Of a stretch of 64,000 bases of DNA, positions 10,484 through 19,884 are shown piece after piece. The position numbers and the translations under genes were made by a program. How positions within the stretch are numbered: the first letter of the stretch is position 1; each line of letters begins with the position of its first letter. The stretch is from Suillus spraguei (taxonomy: Eukaryota; Basidiomycota; Agaricomycetes; Boletales; Suillaceae), in NCBI GenBank assembly GCA_016800925.1, contig JABCPU010000042.1, positions 124,001 through 188,000 of the forward strand. The letters are read 5' to 3'. The notes under the pieces were generated by a model. The model did not search any database and was not told the origin of the DNA. It saw only the letters and a list, made by a program, of their open reading frames with translations.

Positions 10484-10828
10484 TCAATCACTTTGGTTCG
10501 CATAATAGACGGGATCGTCACTCCATTCGTAGTCTTCATCAGCGAAGGATCCACTCATCATGTACTTAGCTTCCTCCAAACCAGCGCGTCGTTTAGAGTC
10601 CCTTCTTTTCTTTGCTTGAATGTGTTCATCGTCAAGCTGCTTTTCCCAAGCATGAAGTGCGTCATAGAATCCCTCATCTTTCCAAGTTAACTCGAAGGGA
10701 GGAGGCCCAACTCGGTTAGGGCAGTAGAGGGACAAATGGGTAGGCGACCAATATCTGCAAACTTTGCATTGATATTCCGCACAATTCTTCTGACGATGTC
10801 CAAGTAATCCACAGACACGGCATTTCAT
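10484..10828 (-). CDS. Accessory zinc-knuckle ORF downstream of pol (3' part)
   Basis: 114 residues beginning MKCRVCGLLGHRQKNC, a CX2CX4HX4C zinc knuckle (residues 3-16), followed by a second Cys/His cluster (CKVCRYWSPTHLSLYC, ~21-36) and an acidic tail. The knuckle suggests nucleic-acid binding. Its ATG overlaps the stop of the upstream ORF as ATGA (10,828-10,825), so it is either reached by termination-reinitiation or a -1 shift, or was once one ORF with 10,825-11,982. It is not part of pol: pol already ended at 12,014, and gag has its own knuckle. The end is 33 bp from the 3' LTR. Confidence 0.65.
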   Translation of the reverse strand: MKCRVCGLLGHRQKNCAEYQCKVCRYWSPTHLSLYCPNRVGPPPFELTWKDEGFYDALHAWEKQLDDEHIQAKKRRDSKRRAGLEEAKYMMSGSFADEDYEWSDDPVYYANQSD

Positions 10829-11982
10829 GTTTTCGTCAGGGCTGGAATGGACTTTGCGTAGAGGTGATGGAGAAATGATGGGTGTGGGCTAGTGGATCTG
10901 GCGCATTTCTTTCCCTTGTTCTTCTTCGTCATACGTTTTAAGGCAAGGGTGTTAGCTCGCTTAAGTTGCGCTTGTTGAGCAGAGGACAACATATATGCTG
11001 ACGTAGGGAGGTCCGGGGTAACTGCTCGTTCAGCAGTTGCAAGAAGTTCGTTAGGGGATGACGAGGACGTGATGCCAAAATCTTTTACTAAGACCAGCGA
11101 GACAGGGTCCATTGGACCGAACGATGACGGGATAGACATTGGGGGGTGTATATGAAGGTCGCGAAGTCGAGGGCCGAGTGTTACCAACTCAGTAGCGGGA
11201 ATACCTAGTAACTTTGCGGCCTCGCACTGCTCTTTTGTGCAGGGTTCATACAACCAGTCAGGGCAATCAAGGGTGTTTGTTACTAGGGGTGTCGAGGTTG
11301 ACTGTTCGATGGGGGATGGCATTCACGGGGAAGTGAGGTCGGACTGTGTTTGTTGTAAATCAGTGATAGCTTCTTCGACTAGGTTTCTGGCTGCTCTGGT
11401 TTCAATGACCGACTGTTGGATGGTTTCAACAACCCTGTTGGTGAGCTGCCCAATCTCTTGGACAGCAGTGTATAGGCCAGTAAAGGCGTCAAGACTAGAA
11501 TAAACACGCGAAGACGAGGGTGCTGGAACAGGAAGTGGCGTATCTTCCTGCGGAGAGGGAGGTCGAGCAACACCTGCTCGACATTCGGCAATGATATGAA
11601 TAGCTTCTTCAACATCATTTTTAAAAGAATCGGGAAACAGCAACATAGCGTAAGCATGAATACATTTTTGAAGATGTAAGAAGCGATGTCGGTACGTGGC
11701 TTCTGTAATATCTTTGGCGGTGACTTCGATGAGCGCTGCGGTGCGGATGATATTGACAAGGAGTAGGGCGGGAAAAGCACCTCGTTCAGTAAGGATTCTT
11801 TTGATTTCAAGGGCGTGTCCCTCGCAGAGAATGGCGGCTTCGATATAGGAGGTGTTATCAATTTCTGTGGTGAGATTTCCGTAGTTTTCGACTTCAGAGT
11901 CGGAGTCATTGGTGGCGGTAGTGACGGGGGTGATGTAGGCAGTGGGGAAAGACATTTCAATGTTTGTTTGATAGTTGATCAA
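10825..11982 (-). CDS. Accessory ORF downstream of pol (5' part, split by one TGA)
   Basis: Two in-frame ORFs, 11,982-11,323 (219 aa) and 11,322-10,825 (165 aa), are separated by a single TGA directly followed by ATG. The TGA follows CCG, so it could be a CGA codon after one CpG transition, giving one ~385-residue protein. Content: an N-terminal helical region (EGHALEIKRILTERGAFPAL, CIHAYAMLLFPDSFKNDVEE), a Pro/Ser linker, a predicted coiled segment (VVETIQQSVIETRAARNLVE), and a basic patch near the end (RMTKKNKGKK). There is no signal peptide or membrane anchor, so it is not an obvious env despite its env-like position. I do not recognise the family. The start may be the second Met (MSFPTAY). 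It begins ~30 bp after the pol stop. Confidence 0.6.
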
Positions 11983-12013
11983 GTGCTAGTGCGTTTGATT
12001 GACTGGGGAATAA

Positions 12014-15000
12014 TCAAAGGGCATGTTGCTTCTTATAAGCATTCAAGATTCGGGCGGAGTTCTTCAGGTTCTTTTCTGGGAGCCATTCGTTATCTCCCGA
12101 TGAATATCCTTTCCAGGAAACAAGATAACGTCGGCGATTGCCGGTTCCTTTGTGAGAAAGAATTGCTTCTATTTCATATTCTTCTTCTTCTTCGATGATA
12201 TCAGGTGGTGGTTCAGGGAAGTTCGGACCGTGTATGTCTGTTTCGCTATAGGATGATAAGACAGAAGCATGGAACGTGGGGTGAATTTTCCACTGCGGGG
12301 GAAGTTTGAGTGTGAACGTGATGGGAGATAAGACATCGATGATCGGGAAAGGTCCATATCGCTTTGGGGCGAGTTTCCTTGATGGGAGTTTGAGTCTAAG
12401 ATTAGCGGCAGATAGCCAAACCTTATCTCTGATCTTCCATGGGGTGTACTTATCTCCTCAGGATCGTTCAGCCATCATCTGCATTGCAATGTTGTGACAG
12501 GCAATTGCTTCTTCTCTTATCTTCTGCAGAGATCGTACTCGATCTTCTGCTGCGGGGATGGATGAATCGGGGATAAGGTGGGGAATAGCGCATGGTTCGT
12601 ATCCCATCATCAAATAGAAGGGTGATGCATTTCTCGCATCGTGTTTTCGGTGGTTATGAACGAATTCGGCAATTGGTAGATGTTCTACCCAATCCTCAGG
12701 GTTGTTGCGGCAATAAATACGGAGGTATGTTTCAAGTTCCTGATTAAGCCTTTCCGTTTGACCATCAGTCTGTGGGTGATAAGCCGTGGATGGAGCAATG
12801 ACATAGTCGAGAAGTCGGGCAAGTTCCTTTGAGAAGCGAGATAGGAATTGCGGTCCTCAATCCGAGACGACTTTGTCATGGAGTCCAAATCGTCGGTAAA
12901 CATGTTTTAAGAATAGTTTAGCCACACCTTCTGAAGTGATGGTTTTCAAACAAGGGATAATAATTACCCCCTTCGTAAGGCCATGGTCTACCACGACCAT
13001 GATACTGTCAAAGCCTCCAGAGACAGGGAGGTCAGTGATAAGATCAACGGAGACCTGGGAGAACGGGCGAACAGCCGACGAGGGAATAGGCGTGAGTGGA
13101 GGTCGAACGGGATGAGTATCCACTTTCATTTGCTGGCAAAGGGCGCAACCCTCAACGTATTTCTGAATATAAGAGCCCATTGCAGGCCACCAGGCTTCTC
13201 GTTTCACAAGTTCTTCAGTTTTGAATCTACCGGGGTGTCCCACGGTAGGATGATCATGATACCTTTTCAGGATATCGGAGCGATGCGCCGGGGAAATATA
13301 GGCGCGGTTCTTAAAATAGAGGACGTTCTCCTCAATCTTCCAGTCAGAAAGTGCCGACTTCATAGGGGGAAGGCACACGCCATCAAGGGCGTCAGATGCC
13401 ATCTTGAAGACAGGGTCATCGAGGGGGTCAGAGGATGACAGCACATCCTTCAAGTCGGTGTCGATAAGACGAACGAATAGAGCGTCAGGGAGGAGAGTCT
13501 GGTTCTCGTTATCGTCTTTGCCAGAGTCATAATCAGGCCGGCGAGATAATTCATCAGGTACTGCTAATTTAGTACCTGCAACGTGATGCAGTTCAATGTC
13601 GTAAATAGACAAAATCAATTGCCAACGTGCTTGGCGACGGGTGAGCTTCTGTGCACTTCTGAAGTACAGAAGGTTCTTATGGGTGAATACTAGGACGGGG
13701 TGTGGGCTTCCTTTGAGATAGTGATGCCATTCGTTCAATGCCCGGATTACGGCAAGGAGTTCCCGATCAAAGATCTGGTAATTACGTTCTGCGGGGTTCA
13801 AAGACTGTGAGAGGTATGCACAAGGGTGATAAACACCATTCTCATCAGTCTGCAGGAGAACTCCGCCAGTTGCTACAAGCGAAGCGTCGGTAGCAATGGC
13901 AAATTGTCGGGAAGGATCAGGGTTACGGAGTACCGGTTGGGAAGTAAAGCGTCGTTTTAATTCTTTGAAGGTGTTCATGCATTCGGTTGACCACTCAAAG
14001 GCCTTATCTTTCTTTGTTAAATCGATAAGAGGTCTGGCGATGTCAGAATAGTGGGAAATGAACGTGCGGTAGAAGTTGCAAAAACCAAGGAATGACCGAA
14101 CATCTTTTACAGATTTCGGGATTGGCCATTCGGAGATTCCCTTGGTCTTGGCGGTGTCCATAGCAACTTGTCCGGGACGAATTATCATTCCGAGGTATTC
14201 TACTTCTTCTGCATCGAAGGTGCATTTCTCCGGTTTCAAGAACAGGTGTTCTTTTCGTATTTTCATCAGAACTCGTCTAGTTCGTTCACGGTGTTCTGCC
14301 ATCGTCATAGAGAAAATCAGGATATCGTCCATATAGATAACCATCCATCCTTCATTGATTTCTTGTTGAAAGGTGCGATTCATGTATGCTTGAAAAGTTG
14401 CTGGGGAATTGCAGAGGCCGAAGAACATGACGTTTGGTTCAAAGAGGCCAAATTCCGTGGTAAAAGCAGCTTTCCACCTGTCGTCAGGATGGATGCGAAT
14501 ATTGTTATAACCGGACCGGATATCCATTTTCGTAAAGAACTGTGCGTTATGAAGATGTGCGACGAGGGAAATAGGGAGTGGAAGCGGGTATGCGTTCTTG
14601 ACTGTCCAATCATTGATGTAGCAATAATCTTGACAGGGATGCAGTTCACCGCTCTTCTTTCCCACAAAGAAGAAGCCACTGGCTTGAGGCGACTTCGATT
14701 CTGAGATAAAGCCTTTCGCAACGTTTTCAAGGGCGTTCAGGGGGTAGTTTGTTCAGTCCGTCTTTAGCAAAGACGTCGGCGAAGTCGTGCAAATAATCCG
14801 GGACCAATTCTTCGAATGATTTCTTTTTCTTTTCCTTCTCATCCGTGGCGAATTCCTGAGCTTTATTACTGTATTTCGGGGGAGGGAGAGGAATTGTGGA
14901 GTAGTTGGAGGATTGTTCGAGTTGAGAAGTTCCATCACGTGTTAAGGGTGTATCCATGGATACTTCTTCTATAATCCTCATGCTGACTCCATCGGTATCG

Positions 15001-15265
15001 TATTCCACTAGAAATTCTCCATCTCCAAGCTCGTAAGAGGAAATTTCACGTACTTCTGGCGCGTGCCAGACATCGTGCATGGTGTCGAATTGGTCATCAT
15101 CCTCTGTTGGTATTAATGAGGGCACGGGTTCTTCTTTATCGGGAATTTCTTCTATTGAAGCTGAAAGAGTTTTCGGGGGAACAAAGAACTTGGATAATTT
15201 CGGTACGTTGGTGCTTCGTCCTGGGAGTTCTTCTTCTGTTTTCCTCTTTCCCTGCTTCTGTTCTT
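12014..15265 (-). pseudogene. Gypsy G1 pol: RT, RNase H, integrase, chromodomain (disrupted)
   Basis: The minus-strand frame runs from a linker ORF (15,125-14,727, in a frame continuing the protease after a ~1-nt shift near 15,295) into RT (QDYCYINDW; catalytic YMDD at 14,334-14,323), RNase H (NYQIFDRELLAV), integrase zinc finger (HPTVGHPG...CALCQQ), integrase core (SVDLITDLP, VVSD, TDGQTERLNQE) and a C-terminal chromodomain (YEIEAILSHK...RYLVSWKGY...NEWLPE) ending KKQHAL at 12,014. Defects: a junction at ~14,724 where PPERP is followed by a stop and the RT resumes in another frame, missing ~30 residues; in-frame TGA at 12,859-12,857 (SD*GPQF) and 12,460-12,458 (RS*GDKY), both explained by CGA to TGA; and FTHKNL in place of FTDHKNL near 13,683, losing a catalytic Asp of RNase H. 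Confidence 0.9.
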
Positions 15266-16009
15266 CTATTGGCCGTTGCTCAATAGGTTCTTTTCCAACC
15301 CGATGTTCGGGTTCTGATTCATTCTTGCGCTTCTCTGCGCGGGGATCGGTGATACTGCTCGCGGCAGTTGTACACGTGGAGTGGGTTCTATAGTACGTGG
15401 CATTCGTTCTTCTGGTTCTGGATCTTCAGGAACATCGATAGGAGAAGCGATGAACGGTTTCGGAAGACGGGAATGTTGCCATCTGCTATGGTGGTTGAAA
15501 AGTCGGGGTAACCCATTCTTCTTTCGATCTTCTTCCAAATTGATTTCGATCTCGTCTGATTTCTCTGTCTGTGAAAGGACAAGTGTTTCAGCAGCCCAAT
15601 CTATGATTGGGTTCATTGCTCGTAACCATGGGATTCCAAGGAGGATTTGATCTCTCCTTCCTAGTTTGGTGATGTTGAATTTCCCATACATGGTTCGGTC
15701 GTCGATTTTGACCACTAGGAGGCAGTAGTGTGTAATTGGTCCTCCTTTTATGAGGGTTCCATCTGCCGTTGTAACTCGAAATGGTTCTTTGAGTTTTCGT
15801 CGTGTGATTTGATGGAGTTTCACAAACTCTTCTGAGATGAATGTGCCTGCTGCTCCTGAATCGATAACAGCGGTGGTGTCGACGGATTTCAAGCGAGTAC
15901 GCGAGTGAAGAGTGATGGGGACACGAAGTTCTTTTCTTTCACCTACAGCGCGTACAAGTCTTAGTATTACATTGGGAGAAACATACGTCGAGTCTTTGTT
16001 TCTCCACAT
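15266..16009 (-). CDS. Gypsy G1 aspartic protease domain
   Basis: Frame of 247 residues; residues ~40-55 contain TTAVIDSGAAGTFI, the DSG active-site loop of a retropepsin-type protease, and LLGIPWLRAMNP matches the flap/C-terminal motif of fungal Gypsy proteases. It would process the Gag-Pol polyprotein. Its ATG overlaps the gag stop by one base (TAATG, 16,011-16,007), in the -1 frame relative to gag, so expression may use stop-restart or frameshifting. The frame stops at 15,266, but coding continues in another frame (PIEEQKQGKRKTEEE), so a ~1-nt indel near 15,295 cuts it from pol. Confidence 0.82.
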   Translation of the reverse strand: MWRNKDSTYVSPNVILRLVRAVGERKELRVPITLHSRTRLKSVDTTAVIDSGAAGTFISEEFVKLHQITRRKLKEPFRVTTADGTLIKGGPITHYCLLVVKIDDRTMYGKFNITKLGRRDQILLGIPWLRAMNPIIDWAAETLVLSQTEKSDEIEINLEEDRKKNGLPRLFNHHSRWQHSRLPKPFIASPIDVPEDPEPEERMPRTIEPTPRVQLPRAVSPIPAQRSARMNQNPNIGLEKNLLSNGQ

Positions 16010-16848
16010 TAAAAATCCTGAACAATCCGTCTCACGGTTTCTTCATCTTCTTCTTCTTCTTTGACTTCGGTTTGTTGGAGCGGAGTCTTCTTCTTTCTGT
16101 CAGGACAATTATGGATGCGGTGTCCTGTCTTTCTGCATCCGAAGCATTGCCCTTTCTTCATGCATTCGGATCTTTCCATGTCGGAGATTCGATCTACGAC
16201 CATTGCGTTGGAATCACGGTTCGGAATATACCGTGCATTCCCGTAGTTCTTCTTCTTCTGTTGTGGAGCATGACGCGTCCTCATGGCGTTAAGCCGATGA
16301 TGGGCGTTGTCAATAGCAATGCATTGCAGCACAACGTCTCTGAATATCTCGGAGACATCTCCTGTATTGAAAAGCTTTGTAAGGATACCCCAATTAAGGC
16401 CATCTTGGAAGAACTGAATCTTCGTCGTGTTGTCAGTGATCTGAGCCTTGGCTGCAAGTGCCTCAAAGTCAGCGACATAGGTGTGGAGATCTCCAGTTCC
16501 TTGTTTGAGATCTCTGAGCCTTGTGAGCGCGGTTCCTTTGGTATCCACTGGTTCGAATGCTTCCTTGAAGCTCTTCATAAAATCCGCCATCGTCCCATAA
16601 CCAACTTTTTGTCCCGAAGTGTCGGTAGATTGGGTGTGTTCAAGGAATTGTTCCTTCCATGATTTGGCATTCTTTTCGGTCATAAAGGATGTTATGTAGA
16701 TGATCTTCTGCTTGTCGGTGGTGTAAAGCTTTTCATTGATGTCAAAGTGCAGGTTGCACGATTGGATAAACTCGCGAGAGTTATCACGATCTCCATCAAA
16801 ACCAGTCGGTTGTCCAATCTTGTACTCGAATTCTTTGGTAGATGACAT
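16009..16848 (-). CDS. gag: Gypsy G1 Gag
   Basis: 279-residue structural protein. The N-terminal ~180 residues have the helical capsid pattern of retrotransposon gag (ITSFMTEKNAKSWKEQFLE, FMKSFKEAFEPVD, RDLKQGTGDLHTYVADFEAL), followed by a basic linker and one zinc knuckle CFGCRKTGHRIHNC (CX2CX4HX4C, residues ~236-249) for RNA binding. The frame is intact. The start MSSTKEF is the first ATG after the 5' LTR and leaves a ~200-nt leader. It forms the cytoplasmic particle in which reverse transcription occurs. Confidence 0.88.
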   Translation of the reverse strand: MSSTKEFEYKIGQPTGFDGDRDNSREFIQSCNLHFDINEKLYTTDKQKIIYITSFMTEKNAKSWKEQFLEHTQSTDTSGQKVGYGTMADFMKSFKEAFEPVDTKGTALTRLRDLKQGTGDLHTYVADFEALAAKAQITDNTTKIQFFQDGLNWGILTKLFNTGDVSEIFRDVVLQCIAIDNAHHRLNAMRTRHAPQQKKKNYGNARYIPNRDSNAMVVDRISDMERSECMKKGQCFGCRKTGHRIHNCPDRKKKTPLQQTEVKEEEEDEETVRRIVQDF

Positions 16849-17049
16849 GGTTAATGATTCTTCTGATGAGTTATACTTTCTCGGTGCCTACACGCGCTGT
16901 CTTGCTGTCCGTCAGGGCTTTTCTTCTGTCAGGGGGCTTCCTCTTGACAATCTGCTCAGCGTACGCGTACGCTAGTCTGCTGATCTAAGCGACCAGGGTT
17001 CAGGGTCGAAGACTGGATAGTCGACGATCAAAATATGACTTTAATCTTT

Positions 17050-17517
17050 TGTTACGAACTGGGATGGCATCACCAGCGACAGTGAAAAGACACAGACGGT
17101 CTGCTGGGAGTTCTTGCAATGTCCAGAAGAGGACAAGGTAAAAGTACAAGGAACGCGTTCCAAATACGATCAAGGGTTCAGCCTCAAAGACAAGTCTAAG
17201 AGGTATCCGCGAGAATAGAGACTAAGGCTAAGGAGTGCTTAGACTTAGAGATGATTTCAAGACGACTTAGGTTGGAGACCTAAGCGAAGGAGATTCCAGG
17301 TAAAACCCAGTAAGATTAAAGTAGGGAATCTACTACAAGTACACTGTGCTTAAATAAGCCAATATGTGCGCACAGACCAGATAACCGTGAGAATGTAAAT
17401 GCGTATCCTGAATAAGGAAGGCATGTATCATACAGATGCATTGAGCATATGAGTCAGAGTCACGTTACGTAATATACAAGGTAAATGAAATGAATAGGGG
17501 CATGTACGATTGTAACA
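17050..17517 (-). repeat. 5' LTR of Gypsy G1
   Basis: 468 bp, TGTTACGAACTGGG to GATTGTAACA on the plus strand; the promoter-side LTR for the minus-strand element. The sequence next to it inside the element (17,030-17,049) shows no clear tRNA 3'-end complement. Confidence 0.95.
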
Positions 17518-18472
17518 CGGACCTCACCTCCTTTTCGTTTCTAATTCTTCGTCGCTACCGACTCATTCGACCCTTATTATTCTTCATCACCATCGCCCCA
17601 TTCTCAGTTAGCCGTCTCCAAATCTGTCAAGTCCCACTATCCCACTCTCGTCAATTTGTCAATACCATACCCTTTTATATCGCCACTTACTCAATCGTTT
17701 CATATGCTCTTCCCTTTTAGTCTACTCTACCCTGTCAGGCGCAACGCCACTCCCTTCAGCGCCCGTTGTCACATAAACGATTCGGCATAGCTATACCCGA
17801 CCCTTAGTATTTCAAAGTATAAAAGTAGCCCATGTACACTCACTATGACAGGCAATCATACCAGTCTCCCAGTCTCAGTCTCAGTCTCGCACTCGCTATC
17901 TAAATCGTATCGCTATATCCATCGTTTATCGTCTCGCACTCATCTCGATCATTATCGCATAACATTCGTTAACGCTAATCTATTTCTATAGCGTTTCAGC
18001 ATCACACTAGTGGTCTCCACACCCCTTTGAACTCGCAGCGAGAGCCACTTAGGTTCTTACAATTCTGTGACGAAAGATGATAAAACTGATACTGATAATA
18101 ACGAGCGTAATGCGAGACGAAACTGGACTGTGAGACTGATCTGATTGCCTGTCTGCAGAAATGAGTGTACATGAACTATTTTATACTGCAAAATGGTAAG
18201 GGTCCGTGGGTATGAAAGGCCAAACGATTAGGTGCAACGGAGGCAAAAGGGAGTGGCGTTGGACGTAGGGGTATGGTATTTGACAGAGTGTACAAGAGAG
18301 TTGTTTTTGATAGTTTTTAGACAGCTAAGGAGGTGACAGTGATGAGAAACGGACTAAGGGCCAATATACGATGAAGGGATGACGATAAATGACGATGGTT
18401 TTGAGCTGTGGCTGACCGGTGGTGTTGTTTCAGCTGTTTCCGGACACAGACGATTGGTAATCACTACACGAG

Positions 18473-19884
18473 CTTCACAAAAAGCCAACTTTCCCTATCA
18501 ACCTTTATATACACATTATCATGTAGATCATGTTCATATTTGGCTAAAATGTGGCATGCAGACTATCTAGTCATTTATGGCCTTAGAACACTATCCTCTA
18601 TTAACCATGACCATCACATAGACCCATATTTGGCAGTAGTTGCACAATCATGATTTTTAATACATTGAATCTGATCCCTAGACATGCAAAATAGGTTTAT
18701 ACTATGCAGTATATAGACTTTAGAGTGTTGTAGCTGTTCATACAGCATATCTATGAGAGTGCATTTAACAGTTCATTTGTGTGATAAATAGATAGATGTA
18801 CCATGTCAGGTTTTCATATTAAGCCATTTAATGCTATCCCATATGATCAAGGAAAGTCATAAGGGTGGGTGTACAGCATCAATCACATGAATTTTATTGT
18901 AATGCTACAAAACCTCATTGACAACTATGTCCGACAGTTATACATATACAAGACAGTTGTGAGACATCACAACTCAATTGCTAGTTATGCTACATATTTA
19001 TGAGCATGCAATTGATAGCTAACCCATATCATTTTGTGCCAGAAGTGCAAAGTAGTTATCAGTTGCGCCTATATTTTCTACATCAATCTTCATGCTGGCA
19101 TTGGTACATATGTAAATTGTGACTTGACATTTGTCATCTTCCCAGCTTAATAAACTCGCGAGACTAGAGTGTCTGCTTGTTGTCAATAATTCTATATTAT
19201 CTTACTGACAAAGTAGGTCAAGTAGACCGGCAAGTATAATCATGAAAATTGTTTAAAAAGGACTCTGATGTGCAGCATTTAAAGCATGCAAAGTATTATT
19301 TCACAAATTTTAAAGAAATGTGGTGTCTGGCCACTTGTATCATAGATAGGTGACTACCTCGTAAGTGTAATATAGTCATCATATCACAGTAAGAACAAAT
19401 CATGGATATGTGGTAAATGAATGGCTATTAGGTACTGTATTGCTGGATTTACTAGGAAGAATACAGGTGCAAAATTCTGTGAAAATTCAAGCAAACACTT
19501 GGATATTTGACAATTTGATTACATATCAGCAGTACTATACTGCTACACATACAGTCGACAAGAAAATGGTATGTATCATGCACAGGAAATTAAAAGGGAG
19601 AAAGATGAGCGAGAGTGCAGAGATGGGAAGGCTCGCGCAGAAGAGGCTGTTGCTGCCGAGATCACGAGGAGACAGCGGACCTGACCATGATGAGGATAGT
19701 TGGGATAGTCGAAGAGAACTTGACCGACAGAGAAATACAGAACAGAACAGAACAGGGGAAGAAAAGAGTTTGGGGAAGCGTCACAAGGATGGCTACAGAA
19801 ACCAGTAGAAGACATCAATCACGTTCAGCATAAAAGGAATGGGATAGTAATGAGAAGCACATGATATAGTCTGCAAAATCTGAC
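18473..19884. other. AT-rich gap; one weak charged ORF
   Basis: Mostly AT-rich with no recognisable gene. At 19,585-19,680 the plus strand reads a charged helix-like stretch (KREKDERECRDGKARAEEAV) that could be an exon or chance; I see no splice-supported continuation. Confidence 0.35.

Larger units (their letters stand above)
9983..17517 (-). mobile_element. Complete Ty3/Gypsy chromodomain retrotransposon (G1)
   Basis: A 7,535-bp element with two 468-bp LTRs and perfect TSD CGGAC (9978-9982 and 17,518-17,522). Coding is on the minus strand in the order gag (16,848-16,009), protease, reverse transcriptase, RNase H, integrase and chromodomain (to 12,014), then extra ORFs (11,982-10,484). The RT-before-integrase order makes it Ty3/Gypsy, and the chromodomain places it among the chromoviruses. 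A short purine run (CGGGGGTAA, minus strand) precedes the 3' LTR and fits a polypurine tract. No clear tRNA-complementary primer site follows the 5' LTR. The element is structurally whole but cannot be autonomous: pol has two stops, two frameshifts or deletions, and lacks one RNase H Asp. Confidence 0.95.
9884..18061 (-). mobile_element. Inverted solo LTR family B nested in the previous one
   Basis: Begins TGTAGTGATTACCAATC (the reverse complement of the family B end) and ends GGTTCTTACA (reverse complement of its start). Flanked by the 4-bp TSD ATTC at 9880-9883 and 18,062-18,065. Without the 7.5-kb Gypsy insertion it is ~638 bp. Two family B LTRs thus lie in opposite orientation, one inside the other. 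Confidence 0.87.
9760..18468 (+). mobile_element. Solo LTR family B, split by a nested insertion
   Basis: The left piece (9760-9883, TGTAAGAAGCACTAAGG start) and the right piece (18,066-18,468, ending GATTGGTAATCACTACA) together match the uninterrupted family B LTR at 54,474-55,074. The outer flanks are CGAG at 9756-9759 and 18,469-18,472, a perfect 4-bp TSD. Everything in between was inserted later. Confidence 0.88.

Noticed and set aside
10484..11982. Retroviral-type env gene
   Set aside because: Position fits, but there is no signal peptide, no membrane anchor and a zinc knuckle instead.
12983..14704. Plus-strand ORFs of 86-178 residues antisense to the Gypsy pol
   Set aside because: They are shadow frames of a strongly coding minus-strand region with RT, RNase H and integrase motifs.
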